Positions 49,043 through 61,140 of a DNA stretch of 64,000 bases are shown in pieces. The translations under genes and the position numbers were made by a program. Source of the DNA: Callorhinus ursinus. Its lineage: Eukaryota > Chordata > Mammalia > Carnivora > Otariidae. Location of the stretch: NCBI RefSeq assembly GCF_003265705.1, contig NW_020312785.1:22971182-23035181 (forward strand), read 5' to 3'. Below the pieces are notes generated by a model. That model was not told the DNA's origin. It was given only the letters and a program-made list of their open reading frames with translations, and did not search any database. The stretch's first letter is position 1. Every line of letters starts with the position of its first letter.

Positions 49043-49475
49043 TGTTAGTCTCAGTTCTTCACAGCAACAGAACCAATAGCATCCCTGTGTGCATATTTAT
49101 TACAAGGAAGTAGAGATCATGCAATTATGGAGGTTGACAAGTCCCACAGTCTGCAGTCAAAAAGCTGGGGATCCAGAAGGGCTGATGGTATTGTAGTCCT
49201 TTTCTGAGTCTGAGTCTGAAGGCAGGAGAAGACTACTGACTCAGTAGAAGACAGGCAGAGAGAGAGCATTCTTGAGTGTTTTATTCTATACAGGCCCTCA
49301 GTGGATCAGATGAGGCCCACCCACATTGGGGAAGGCAATCTGCTTTATTCAGTCTACCAATTCAAATGTTAATCTCATCTAGAAACACCCTCAATGACAC
49401 ATGCAGAAATAATATTTAACCAATTTCTGGGAACCCCATGATCCAGTCAATTTGACACCTAAGATTAACAACCAT
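49043..49475. repeat. Old LTR-like repeat ('cagcaacagaaccaatagc' type)
   Basis: Landmarks of a widespread mammalian LTR-like repeat: gttagtctcagttcttcac, agcaacagaaccaatagc, ttatggaggttgacaagtcc, gatgaggcccacccacattg, aaggcaatctgctttattc, caaatgttaatctcatc, and agtcaatttgacacctaag. Confidence 0.75.
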
Positions 49476-49489
49476 ACTTTGTTTCCTCC

Positions 49490-50080
49490 TTCAGGAGAAA
49501 ACAGAAACAAATAGAAAGAACCTCTATAAACTTCAACCACAACATGCACTCACCAACCAGACTTTGTGCCAGAAAACTCTGTCTTTATTTCTGTCACGTT
49601 TGGATGCTATGTGTGCTATAAACCAAGGCAAACCCTTGCCATTGTACAGTAAATCATATCTACCCTTGTCTTCTGAAAGGCATTGCTTCAGCAATTTTCT
49701 CTGTTTTTTCTGTCATGTCTTTTTCTCTCTAAAGTGGATCATTCCTATATTCATTCAAACACACACTTATTTCTCTCTTAAAACAATAAAACAAAACTCT
49801 TTTAACCCCATTTCCACACCACATTTTTTTTTTAAATCCCACTCATTTCCGTTCTTTAAAGCTGGAGTGTTAATCACAATCTCGTTTCTTCCCTCCCATT
49901 CTCACTTAAATCTACTCTGATAAGATTTTGCCCCTCCTACTTCAGTGAGTTTGCTCTGCATAGCTAAATCCAACAGTTAGTGCTCAGTCCTTGCCCAGTT
50001 GTACCACTGGACACAACTGATCACTCTGTTTTGTAAATACTTGCTCTACTCATCTTATAGGGTACCCCACAGCCTAGCTT
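49490..50080 (+). repeat. Old LINE tail-like segment
   Basis: CT-rich sequence with tttgctctgcatagctaaat, ccaacagttagtgctcagtcc, and ctggacacaactgatcactc, resembling the 3' region of old LINEs. The 118-codon frame in it is low-complexity Ser/Phe/Leu-rich sequence, not a gene. Confidence 0.4.
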
Positions 50081-50532
50081 ATTCCTTAAATGAGATGTGG
50101 ATGAAACTCAAAGTATGATTCATCTTCAGGCAAATTGCTTTTCAGCTGTGAACCTGTGAAACCAACATGTTTATAATATTTCAAAATACAATGGCAGGAC
50201 AGACATAGAATGAACATTCCCATTCCAAAAGAAGAAATAGGAAAGAAGAAAGAAGTAACAGATCCCAGCAAGTCCAAAATCCAATAAAGAAAATTCTTTA
50301 GAATTTTAGAACCTAGAGCTTAAACCTACTCCTCTTGGGCTTGATGCCCTGCCCTCCAGGCCCATGGGAGCAGGGGTCCTGCCCCTGCACCTTTGCTGGG
50401 CAAGGATTGGAGCCCTAAAGTTTTGGGCAGCCTGTACCTATGGCACCTCTGTGCCTAGGATCTGCCCCTGTGGTAGTTCTCTGCCTGGGCCTTGTAGCTC
50501 TCTGGGTTCCTGAGCACACGGCTCTGCCAGCA

Positions 50533-50710
50533 ACTGTGCTAAAATCAATGAGGCACTTGTTAAAAATGCGAATTCCAGTAGGTCACAGACTCTTTGGGGA
50601 CAGGGCATGACAATCTGTATTTTTAATAAGCAGTGACTCTTTTACTCCCAAACATTTGAAAAACACTGACCGTAGATTTTTAGGACTATGGAAGCCTCCT
50701 AAGCTTTGAT
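50533..50710 (-). repeat. Left arm of an inverted duplication (MER5-like core)
   Basis: Its reverse complement matches 51646-51835 at about 95 per cent outside one 20-odd-base indel. It includes the identical stretch cctaaaaatctacggtcagt and most of the following 90 bases. The core is MER5-like hAT sequence. Confidence 0.9.
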
Positions 50711-50889
50711 ATCTTACTCCAACACGTTTCTCCCACACTTTTTCCTTAGTTACTGGCAACTTTCTTTCAGGTTCTTGGGCCACCAACCTGATTCATCCTT
50801 GGTTCTCCTCTTTGATTCTCTGTATATCCACAAGATACCTATTTGTCTCCTCCTTCCACTCCCTCTAACTTTCCAAAACTCATCATCAA

Positions 50890-51540
50890 TTGCCTAAATT
50901 TTAGCAAAAGCCTCCTAAATTGTCTCGATTTTTCTCTTGCAACTTTCAAAATACTGTCAATGAAACCTGCTCAAAATCCTCAGTTGACTTCCTAATTCAC
51001 TCAGGGTAAAGGTAAATTGCTGACCATGACCTCCTAGGCCTTATGTGATCCCTGTCTGCCATCTACCCCTGCCCCCTGCTTTTCTCATTGACCTCACTCC
51101 ACCCATGCTGGCCTGCTCCCCTTGGACTTGACAGGCTCTATTTAGCCTCTAGGTCTTCACATCTGCTGTTTCCTCATTAAGACATCCTCCAAATATCTAC
51201 ATGGTTAGCTCTCTCATTTCCATCTGTCTCCACTCAAAAATTACCTTCTAAATACGCCCTTCTCTAGTCATTCCATTTAAAATGTTAACCCTCTCCCCAC
51301 CTTTCCACAGTCCAATTCTTCTCTACTTACTTCCTCTCCTGAGCACTCATCACTCACTATCTAACGTACTCTTTGTATTTACTTAACATTGTGTTTCTTG
51401 TCTATCTTCCCCACTGGAAATAAAGGCTCCAGAAGAGTAGGGATTTTGTGTGTTTGGTTAGCTATTTTATCCCCATTATCTAGAAACACAGTGGAGGTAA
51501 TCAGTAGCTATTCAATGAATGACCTATTAAATGAGAGAGT
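50890..51540 (+). repeat. L2 3' region
   Basis: The L2 order is clear: agcctcctaaattgtctc, cctgctcaaaatcctcag, cactcagggtaaaggtaa, acctcctaggccttatgtga, ccatgctggcctgctcccc, aggtcttcacatctgctg, ctcatcactcactatctaa, ctggaaataaaggctccag, and ttcaatgaatga. Confidence 0.85.
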
Positions 51541-51645
51541 GAATAGCAGATGTTAAGATAGTACCTGACTTTTGTTTGGGGAAGCCACTGAAAAGGAAAG
51601 TAAGAGACTCATTTTATTCCCATGTTCTATATAGAAATCCATGAC

Positions 51646-51835
51646 TCAAATAGCTTAGGAAGCTTCCACAGTCCTAAAAATCTACGGTCAGTGTTTTTCA
51701 AATGTTTAGGAGTAAAAGAGTCACTGCGTATTAAAAATACAGATTGTCATGCCCTGTCCCCAAGGAGTCTGCTTCAGTAGGTCTTTGAAGACCCACTGGA
51801 ATTTGCATTTTTAACAAGTGCCTCATTGATTTCAA
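51646..51835 (+). repeat. Right arm of an inverted duplication (MER5-like core)
   Basis: Mate of 50533-50710 in reverse complement, with about 935 bp between the arms. This arm carries about 20 extra bases around gtaggtctttgaagac. Confidence 0.9.
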
Positions 51836-51844
51836 TACGGTTCT

Positions 51845-52835
51845 TTAAAAAACTGCTGTAGGTTCAGAAGTGATTCAAACTGAGTGACTTATGTAAATGC
51901 AGAGTAGAGAAAAAAATCTTCATTATAGTTAACATGCTGAGTTAAAGAAAATGGATCTGGTCTACATTTCTGGTATGCATTCTTCTCAGGAGAGAGTTTA
52001 AAGTAGAACAGCAATTTGCAAAACATACTACAAAAACTCAGTTTGTATTCATCCTCAGGGGACATGAAGATTTGGCCTTTAAAAGTAAGATCTATGCCAA
52101 AGCTTTCATAGAAAAGCAATTGTTTCTTTAAAACTTTTATTTATGAGCACTACGAAAAACCTCAACTCACTGGCTACAGAAAAGATTCCTTGGTTTCTGG
52201 TGCCTATGAAGAGCTAATTCTAGTCAGATGTGCAGCATTCCATTTATAGAGAATAATTCCTTTATCTTGGATCAATAAAGAACTGAGCTCATAATAACCA
52301 TCATAATTGTGACACTCATTTCTTCTCATTGCTACCTGATTTCCCATGGACTGCTGCCTGTAGCAGATATTTTGTTGTATGTTTTGTTCTGAGGTAATTA
52401 TCTAACTCTGATAGATGGCATTGTAATAGATGTTGTCTCATCAGCATTCAGAACTGTTCTCTGGCTTGAAAAGAAACAGTAAAGAAAAAGCTTCTTAATT
52501 ATACTCTGTTCCCACTCATTAATTGACCTTTCTTTCAAATAACCATAAATCAACTAATGTGGTATACATTGCGGATAAATTAACAAATGTCCACATAACA
52601 CAGTGTGTCTATCAAGAAAAATTTATCCATTTGTAATCAGTTCTGTTTACAACCAGTATCTGAGGGTTAAATCCTATTACTATTACAAATAGAAAACAGA
52701 TTTATTATTTTTCTTATTATTTATAAATGTGTTAATCCAAAATAAATAATCTTTTCCTCCAAAATTCTAAAGTCAGTACCAGTCCTTCAGTAGTTCCGTT
52801 AGTCTAGATCATTTCAAATACAAGAATGAGATTAA
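51845..52835. other. Unassigned AT-rich stretch
   Basis: No repeat or gene recognised. Confidence 0.4.
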
Positions 52836-52837
52836 AC

Positions 52838-53025
52838 GGGGCGCCTGGGTGGTTCAGTTGGTTAAGCAACTGCCTTTGGCTCAGGTCATGATCCCGGAGT
52901 CCTGGGATTGAGTCCCACATTGGGCTCCCGGCTCAGTGGGGAGCCTGCTTCTCCCTCTGGCCCTCTCCCCTCTCATGCTGTTTCTCTATCTCTCTCCCTC
53001 TCTCTCCCTCTCTCTCTCTCTCAAA

Positions 53026-53064
<39 letters not shown>

Positions 53065-53066
53065 AA
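52838..53066 (+). repeat. Carnivore tRNA-derived SINE with long (AAAT)n tail
   Basis: GGGGCGCCTGGGTGGTTCAG head, expanded (CT)n segment, then about ten AAAT units. The tail is a likely length-variable microsatellite. Flanking duplication not clear. Confidence 0.95.
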
Positions 53067-53542
53067 TATTTCAAGACAGACTTCTGGAATTCAACAAAGA
53101 AGAAATCTGTTTTGAGACTGAGTATCTTAAAGTACCAGATTCTACCTACCAAGATTTGAATCATACATAGGCTATTAGTTGGTATATAATTGATTTTAAC
53201 AAAATAAATAAAAATAAACACTTCTCCTGTCTGTTGGTTTTAATGAAACTCCCACAAGATAGGGACAAGAGAGAAGAAAATCAGGGGGTAGAATAAACTT
53301 GACACCAATGAGATTCTCCATGCAGGCACCTCTACCCATTCTCCCTGCCTAGTCCAGGACATACAGGAGCGCTAAAGGTAGAGAGGTCAGTGAACTATTT
53401 CCTGTTGCCTTAGGACACAGAAAACCAGCAGAGAAACATCTCATTTGAATAAATCAACAAATCAAGACATTTTTTTGTGTCTATTACAGAAATTTAAATA
53501 TGGTATTAATATGTTGTCATTATGTAAGAAATATCCTTATGT

Positions 53543-53738
53543 GTTTTTTTTAAGATTTTATTTATTTATTTGAGAGAGAGAGCACATGAGATGGGGGAGG
53601 GTCAGAGGGAGAAGCAGGTTTCCTGCCAAGCAGAGAGGCGGATGCGGGACTCCATCCAGGGACTCCATCCAGGGACTCCAGGATCCTGACCTGAGCCCAA
53701 GGCAGTCGCTTAACCAACTGAGCCACCCAGGCGCCTCG
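53543..53738 (-). repeat. Carnivore tRNA-derived SINE with internal 13-bp tandem repeats
   Basis: A minus-strand copy with poly(T) start and GCGCCTGGGTGGCTCAG head near 53737. At about 53648-53680 the word gggactccatcca is tandemly repeated, followed by a partial third unit. The flanking word cttatgt occurs on both sides (53536 and 53743). Confidence 0.92.
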
Positions 53739-53934
53739 TACGCTTATGTTTTTAGACATGCATACTGAAATACTTAGTGAAGACAATAGCATGTTATGAT
53801 GTTTTTAAACATTTTAGCTAAAAGGTATTAGAAGGAAATATGACAAAATGTGAATCATTGTTAATCTAGGTTTAAGGAGGTTTATTATACTCTGTTCTCT
53901 TCCTTCATAAAGAAACTGTATTAAAAATGTATGG

Positions 53935-54355
53935 GTAGAAAAGTTTTCCCTCCTACCCTTTAAGTTTTTTTGGATGGTCTAATAATCAAAATGGCATAAG
54001 ACAAATTAACAGGAGAAAAACAAACAAATTTTGTACATAGGGATACCCCATAAAAATATGAGACCCTAAGGGCAGCCAGGTAATTGAGGCTTATTAACAA
54101 CCTGAGTTAAGGAAAGGGTTAAAGATCTGGGGATACAAAGGAAGGCCAGTCACAGTAGGGCAGACAGACTTGGAAATCAATGGTTGCTCTACTATGCAGA
54201 TACATTCTTGTTTCCAATGTAAATTTAAGCATTTGAAGGAGAGGCAAAATAACTTTGCCTGAATCTGCTGGGTTTTGATTGCCTTTAACTCAAAATAATT
54301 CTTATACCAAAGACATATTTTGGGGTGGTAAAATCTGCTCTTCTTCAAAAACATG
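53935..54355 (-). repeat. Old ERVL-class LTR
   Basis: On the minus strand: accaccccaaaatatgtc, tgagttaaaggcaatcaaaa, cccagcagattcaggcaaag, then the typical end tttctcctgttaatttg, tcttatgccattttgatt, and a pyrimidine-poor ...gggtaggagggaaaac terminus. Confidence 0.7.
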
Positions 54356-55059
54356 AAAAAACAAGCCAGCAATATTTAGAACACAGTCTCTACTTCTATA
54401 GAAAAGTATTTTATTCCATGTAAACATCTCTGTATGTACTCTTTTGTTTTGAGTAAAATGATTTGGTGCCCTATATATATTATATATACCTTAGTTCTTA
54501 GTCATACCACGTTTTACCTTCTCTATAGTATATTAGAAGATCAATTTTTACCAAAAAACATATTGTTCTTTGATTCTTCACACATTTTCATTTTCTCCCA
54601 TCTTTAACTCATTGGATAAATATCTAATTTATTTAGGTCATGCATCTAATCTTCTGAACTCTAATAGCAGTGAACACAAGAAAATATTGTACCAATTTTA
54701 TTTGAGATATACAACTTATTTATCTATAGAACAATATAAAATTAACAGTCATATTTTTATGATGAAAATACATACATAAAAGTAGAGATAGTACAGGTTC
54801 TTGAATTAGAAAGAGAGCTCATTTATGTAGTTGTATTTTTATGAAGAACACACACATTCATCTTCATCCAAATCCCTAATTAGCCAATATTGTTTGGTTC
54901 AGTTTCCAGATATTAAAAAAATTGTGTGATCGTTTTCCAGAGTTAAAAAATTGAAGTAAAAAAAAAAGTCAAATTAATTACAAAAAGGCCTCAGTATATC
55001 TGCACATATTTACATAATGTAAGTAATGTCCATGAGCATTAAAGAAAAATAGTTGACAT

Positions 55060-55503
55060 TGTCTCTGAAGGGGAGCAAAATAGGCAACCCCCAAATTTGC
55101 TACTTTGGCTGAAGGCGATCAACTCAAAAGACATTTTACGTCTCCCTTAACTACCACAAAGAATTTAGATAGGGAGCTTGACTCACAGAGAGATCTATTA
55201 CCAGAGACGACTTTTGATCTGAAAGACCTATCTGTATGGCGGGGCAAACATCTGTTCTTCTTATTCTCCTATGAATTACCCTCTTTCCCTTTGAAGTCAT
55301 AGGCTCTATCTCATTCCTTAGTTCAGTATGGTGTATATGTCTTAACTGACCAACTTTTCCTTGGATCTCATATTTTAATGGGATTCCCATACATATGTAA
55401 TTAAATTTGTTTTTCTCCTGTTAATCTGCCTTATGTCAACTTAATTAACAGTCCAGCCAAAATAACCTAGAAGGGTAGAGGAAAAAATTTTTTCTTCCCT
55501 ACA
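55060..55503 (+). repeat. Old ERVL-class LTR
   Basis: It starts TGTCTCTGAAGGGGAGCAAA and aggcaacccccaaatttgc and ends with tttttctcctgttaatctgc, ccagccaaaataacctagaa, gggtagaggaaaaaa, and ttcttccctaca. Length and termini suggest a nearly complete solo LTR. Confidence 0.75.
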
Positions 55504-55504
55504 C

Positions 55505-57645
55505 CTCAATATAATTTAAAGTAAAAGCCATATGTTTTTCTCTCATCCAGACTTCACTCAATCATGTATACTTTTCGTGAGGGAATACGGAACCTCATTA
55601 GAGGTTAGAGCTCCAGAATAATTCAGAATTGTATTTGTCAAATACTTCTAGATTGGAGCTACCTTCCAAGAACTAAAGAATAAGATGAGCTGTCCAGCAG
55701 CACACACCATTTATGACTTAAACAGGACCAATGACAGTATGTTAGGCTGAGGATGAGAAACCATTAAAGTCTCATATATGCCCCTTGAAGAGGGAAAAAG
55801 TTGCTTGTAGTGAATTGATAACCTTAAATATTTTATAGCTGAAGCCAAAGAACAACTTAAAAATCAATTTTAAAAAAAGCAAAAGGATTTTTTTCATAAA
55901 CTTTCCCATAAATATTTTAAAATACTGTGAAACTCTAATTTTCCTCCACAGAGAAAGGAAACACCTGTCCCTATGATAAAATAGTGTCCAATTCTCACAC
56001 TGTTTCTCTGAAAAATTGTCCAAAACATAAGTCAATTATATCCCAAATTTTCAATGGGAAAATGAATTTCCCTGAAGCTAAACGGCAGTTTTTTTAAATG
56101 TCATATATGCCAGTTTTGAGACATGCTTTTAAAACATTTTAAGTGATTTTAAAATCAAATAGATCTTAAATTTCCACTCACCCATTCATATCCATGCAAA
56201 TATATCTTGCTCATAAGTACTTACAGTTTTATCCATCTGATCTTTCTATCTCTATAAATAATTGAGTACAATTGGGAGATAAAATAAAATGAACAATCTT
56301 TATTCCAAATGTGGATTATTGAACATTTCAAAGTATTATGTCCATCACATACGGCTATAATTGATTATAATGGTGCTATTCACAGTTAACACTTTGCCAC
56401 CACTTCCATGCTTCAAGAGGTTTATATCTCAGCTATAAACATCTGTTCTGTATTGAAGTAGATGTTGAAGATGTCAGCCTTTGAGAAATCGCTTTTGAAA
56501 CTGAAAAAAAGAACAATCAAAAAAAGAAAAAGGAAAAAAGAACAATCATCCCAGACTTTTTTCTTATAACATTATATCTTTAAAATGTAACCAATATGTA
56601 TGAATAAAACATTTTTTTAATTGTATTAGGGATTTTTAAAGCAAGATTTGGCTGTGACAGTACTGAATCAGAAAAAAAAAAGTGATATGAATGCAGAAAT
56701 TACTTGTTCTGTGTGTTTACTCAGGGTTAGTTTGTCATACCACCCAGCACAGATATACTCATATCTGTCACAGTACCCTAAAGCCATTTGATTCTTTCAA
56801 GTGCCTTGTATCTAATTTGCTAAAAGAGCTGTTCTTATTAATTGCATATTGGCTTTTCATGTATACATGTTCAACAAACATTTAATGTCTAGTATAGCTT
56901 TGACATTGGTGATAAGAGTTTAATAAAACACTACCCTTATTTGTTTAGGAGATGGATAAATAAACCAGTATTTTTAAAATAAGCCTTAATTCTTGGTATG
57001 TGTGAGTACCACAGTAAATGTTACACACACACACACATACCCACTATATTATATAAGTATAATATAATGTGTGATGTATATGTAAATGATATATATAATG
57101 ATACGGTGCTCTGTGGAAGTAGTTGTTAAAATCTGATTCAAATACCAAATAATAAATAATTTTAAAGTTTTACAAAAGATTTTGTAAAGTTTAGATGGTT
57201 CAAAATGATCTATATTTATAGACAATCTCAGCAGTTTTTGATGCAGTTTCTAAGGTTAATCTATAAATCAAAGGTGGCAAAATCAAATGTTCACAGGAAC
57301 AAAGTACGTAACAGAAATATGTGATCTAAGACAAGGAAAAATCTGGAGCTGAGGGTGCTAGTAGAAAGGTTTCTGAATAAACCTGAAAACACTTGTCCCA
57401 CTCAAATTCATTTTTAATCTGAAAACTTTTAAAACTTCATTTATGCCAAACCAAACTGGGCCACATGGCTGGTTTGGCCCAACTGCCTACACCAAGCCTT
57501 GAATATCTATTAAGAACAATACAGTATGTTTTTAGATGTTTTACATGAAATTTATCCTCAACTTTACTCTTCATCCTTCTTTTTTTTTTTCAGTAGTTGT
57601 TATCTGCAACTTATTTTTAGAGAACTATATCCATTTGCCAGTTTA
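55505..57645. other. Unassigned AT-rich stretch
   Basis: No gene found. An A-rich run lies at about 56503-56545 and a (CA)n run at about 57025-57038. Confidence 0.4.
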
Positions 57646-57660
57646 AGCTGAACATTTATT

Positions 57661-57851
57661 TATTTTTTTTTAAAGATTTTATTTATTTGAGAGAGAGAGA
57701 ATGAGAGATAGCACGAGAGGGAAGAGGGTCAGAAGGAGAAGCAGACTCCCTGCTGAGCAGGAAGCCCGATGCAGGACTCGATCCCGGGACTCCAGGATCA
57801 TGACCTGAGCCAAAGGCAGTCGCTTAACCAACTGAGCCACCCAGGCGCCCC
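57661..57851 (-). repeat. Carnivore tRNA-derived SINE with 15-bp target duplication
   Basis: Minus-strand copy with GGGGCGCCTGGGTGGCTCAG head ending at 57851. The perfect direct repeat agctgaacatttatt lies at 57646-57660 and 57852-57866. Confidence 0.97.
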
Positions 57852-58405
57852 AGCTGAACATTTATTTTTAATGTAAGTAATTGCTGGGGGGTTAAAAAGG
57901 TGGTGTTAAAAAGTGAGATTTAACAGACATGCAGACATGGCCTCATTAATAATACTAATTTATTGAAGTGTTCATGGTTGATGGTTCAGAAAATCAATTT
58001 AGTTAGTTCACTTAAATCCACCAGATTCTGGGACCTAAATAAAATTAACCATACTCAAAAGAAACTAATAGACAGCAATAAGAACAGCTACTCTTTATTG
58101 GTCACCAAATATAAAGCCAGGCACTATAATATTTACTTTAAAAACAGTACTTCCATTTATTTGTGTGTGTGTGTGGTAAAACACATATAAGAAAACTAGT
58201 CATCTTAACCACTCTTAAGAGTATAGTTAGGTAATGTTAAATACATTTGCATTATGCATCCAATTTCCAAAACTCATTTCATTTGGCAGAACTGAAACTC
58301 TATCTACTCATTAAAAAACAACTCCCCATTTTCCTCTTCCCCCACCCCCTGGCAACCATTATCCTACTTTTTGTTTCTGTGAGTTTGACTCTTGTAGATA
58401 CCTCA

Positions 58406-58864
58406 TGTCAATCTTAAAATTAAAATAGCCAGTTATTTTACTAGCAAATAAGTTTATTCAGGAATAGCAGAGGAACTGCATTTCAAAACAAGCAAACCCT
58501 GGGGAACCAAAGTCAAGTCCAAAGAGACAAAGGAAAAGTCAGCTTTAATTTGGATGAAATTAGGGAGGGTTGTCTTGAACAAAAGTTTATTGAAGAAGAA
58601 CAAGAGTTTGAGGTTTTGACTGTTTCTCATTGGCTACAAGCTGTGGTTAGCACATTGCTGCTGGGGTAGGGAAGGATCTTCCTTTTCATAAAAGCAAGAG
58701 ATTAAAATTCCTAGGTGAAAATTATGTCTTCCCTTGTCAAAACCATTCTTCTCTTTCTTCTTTCTCCTAGTTATAAAAGCTGCAATGAGTATATGTGCAT
58801 GAGAACTCTTCTTCCAGGGCTTCCAACTCCCATTTTAAAGAAGGTTACTTCATGCATTTTCACA
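58406..58864 (-). mobile_element. Solo LTR inserted in the old L1
   Basis: Minus-strand sequence with TG...CA termini (TGTGAAAATGC... to ...GATTGACA). AATAAA lies close to the 3' end (plus-strand tttatt near 58451) and an upstream TTTATAA box near 58770. The L1 target word ctca is repeated on both sides (58402-58405 and 58865-58868). Family not assigned. Confidence 0.7.
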
Positions 58865-59073
58865 CTCATAAGTGAAATTATGAGTACTGAGTTAATCCAC
58901 TTAGCATAATGTCCTCAGGATTCATCCATGTTATTACATTTGGCAGGATTTTTTATTTTTTTTAAGGCTAAGTAATATTCCATTGTGTATGTCTATACCA
59001 CATTTTGTTTAACCATTCATCTATTGACGGACACAAGTTGCTTATACTTTATGGCTATTGTGAATAATGCTGT

Positions 59074-59638
59074 TGTTGAGGGCAGCAAAATGGGCCACCC
59101 CCAAATGTGTCTTTTTGGCATATGATTTTTGCGGCAGGGGGCTGATTTTTTTTTTTTTTTGAGACACAGCAGATATAGAAGAAGCTCTGAAAACAGAGGA
59201 GAATTTAACCTTTAGTAAGGAAAATTTATATTTATAAAGAACATCTTCATTTGTAAGTGTGTCTCCCTCTCTGTACTAGGAAGAAAAAGATGATTAAAGC
59301 AAGCAAAATGAGCAAACAAAGAAAAATAAACAAACCCAAACTCTTAATGGAGAAGATTGGACTTAAATCTGCATAACAAATCTTACTCTTGTTTAGCAGT
59401 TTTCCTAGTCACCTCTCTATAACTGGCCTCCCCACACCCTTCTCTTTTTAGTCTTTAGCTGAAGATGGTATTCAAGCCTGAATCCTAAATGAGAATTACT
59501 CATCTTTCCTTGGGGGTCTCCCTTGCATGTATGAGGTATACATGTTAACAAACTTGTGTGTTTTTCTTTTATTAATCTGTCTATGCTACAGCTGAGAATG
59601 AAGAAAGATGGAGAATATATTTTTTTTTCTCCCCCACA
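59074..59638 (+). mobile_element. Old ERVL-class LTR inserted in the same L1
   Basis: It starts TGTTGAGGGCAGCAAAATGG and gccacccccaaatgtgtc, as does the copy at 55.06 kb. It ends with tttttcttttattaatctgt and a CT-rich ...ctcccccaca. The L1 resumes right after it. The target duplication is not resolved. Confidence 0.75.
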
Positions 59639-59819
59639 CTATGAACATGAGTTTACAAATATCTCTTTGAGATCCTGCTCTCAATTATTTTGGGTATATA
59701 TGGAGGAATAGAATTGATGGATCATACAGTAATTCTATTTTGAATATTTTGAGAATCTACCATACTGTTTGCCATAGCAGCTACATCATTTTACATTCCC
59801 CTCAACTTAATTTTAAAAT

Positions 59820-59925
59820 AATGATGCAAGTCTGTTATCCTTATGTTATAATTGAGAAATTGAGGCACAGACAAATTAAGAAAGAGCTTTCAAATTTAGT
59901 AAAGGACAGCTCCAGGATATGAAAT
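59820..59925 (-). repeat. MIR fragment, antisense
   Basis: ttataattgagaaattgagg, cacagacaaattaag, and agctttcaaatttagtaaag match the MIR core antisense. Confidence 0.55.
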
Positions 59926-59950
59926 GGACTACTTATTAAGAATGGAGACA

Positions 59951-60171
59951 GGGGACACCTGGATGGCTCAGTTGGTTGAACATCTGACTCTTGAGTTGAG
60001 CTCAGGTCATGACCTCAGGATTGTGGGATTGAGTCCCTCATTGGGCTCCATGCCACTCAGCATGGAGCCTGCTTGGGATTCTCTCTCTCTCCCTCTCCCT
60101 CTGCCCCCCTCCCCCCCACTCATGTGTACTTGTGCACACGTTCTCTTTCTCTAAAAAAAAAAAAAAAAAAA
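59951..60171 (+). repeat. Carnivore tRNA-derived SINE, variant with 'gactcttg' segment
   Basis: GGGGACACCTGGATGGCTCAG head, with the extra catctgactcttgagttgag segment of an older SINE subfamily, and a poly(A) of about 21. The direct repeat aatggagaca lies at 59941-59950 and 60172-60181. Confidence 0.95.
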
Positions 60172-60181
60172 AATGGAGACA

Positions 60182-60350
60182 CTGGATCCCATGCACACCT
60201 GAGTTTAAATCCCAGGTCAGCTCCTGAGAGCTAAGAACCCTTGGACACATTACAGAGGATCCTGAAGTCTCAGTTTGCTTAGTTATAAGTGAGAGTGATT
60301 ACCTCATATGATGGTTATGAGTGGATTATATGAGACTGGTTAGGAAATAT
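60182..60350 (+). repeat. MIR
   Basis: cacctgagtttaaatcccag, gtcagctcctgagag, cttggacacattac, gtctcagtttgcttagttat, and attacctcatatgatggtta follow MIR sense order. Confidence 0.7.
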
Positions 60351-60404
60351 ATTTATATATAGGTTAGGAAAAACATGTTTTGCTTTTACCTTTTTTAAGT
60401 TCTT

Positions 60405-60870
60405 AACTGAGACCCCTGTAACAAAAGACAGATCAACAAAAGAAAAGCATACAAATGTATTTAAAGTAAGTTCTATATGACAAAGGAAACTTCATAAAGA
60501 AATGAAGATCCAAAGAAGTGGTTAAACTTGAGTATTTTTGTGCTAGGTCTGATGAAGAGTAGAGAGTTTTAAGAAGATATGACAGGACAAAGGGTCAGAG
60601 GTAGTGTAGTGAAATGGGGGAAACTTATCAAGGCCTCTTCCTTCAGATTCTGATTTGTGTCCCTTAGTCTTAGGAGATAAGGAAGCTCCTTTACCTTTAG
60701 GTACAGGTAGGCACTGTTCACATGAGGATCTGAAAACCTACTTCAGGGGACAGTCAGAAAGTCCTTCCTGCACCTGCCATTTCTCAATTTCTTCAGCTTA
60801 AAATGTTCAAATTGCCAACACGCCATATTTTGAGCTTGCATGTCCTAAACTTTATCATATGCTTATAATG
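60405..60870 (-). repeat. Old ERVL-class LTR, second copy of the 6.8-kb family
   Basis: It shares ordered landmarks with 6829-7240: gatccaaagaagtggttaa, tctgatgaagagtag, cccttagtcttaggaga, and agtccttcctgcacctgcc. It is more complete at the terminus (minus-strand cttttgttgatctgtctttt then gttacaggggtctc). Confidence 0.75.
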
Positions 60871-61140
60871 TAGTAAGACTTCAATAATTAAGTCCTGAGC
60901 ATACACATTAGGCACCTTGATCAGTTTAAATACAACTGTTTATTCTTATAGATTCCTATAGTTGGCTAATTTAAAGTATTTTGTGCTGACTTCAGTTACC
61001 CAAAATTAACATCATTCTCTAGTTGTTCTATATCCATGATTAGTTTCTCTTATGCTGATGTGGGCTCTCATTGCTCCATGATAGTGATGAAGGAATTCTC
61101 ATTTTTCTTTTTCACAATGTTAAAAATTGTCCTGCATGTA

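Larger units (their letters stand above)
58135..59815 (-). mobile_element. Old L1 3' end, antisense, split by two LTR insertions
   Basis: On the plus strand the L1 antisense landmarks run in order across three pieces. 58150-58405 has catcttaaccactcttaaga, aactgaaactctatctac, and cccctggcaaccattatcc. 58865-59073 has cacttagcataatgtcctca, aagtaatattccattgtgta, and ctattgtgaataatgctg. 59639-59810 has tatgaacatgagtttacaaa, ggatcatacagtaattctat, and ttttacattcccctc. The gaps are filled by LTRs at 58406-58864 and 59074-59638. Confidence 0.85.

Noticed and set aside
49564..49920. 118-codon open frame
   Set aside because: Low-complexity Ser/Phe/Leu content within an old LINE-like CT-rich segment.
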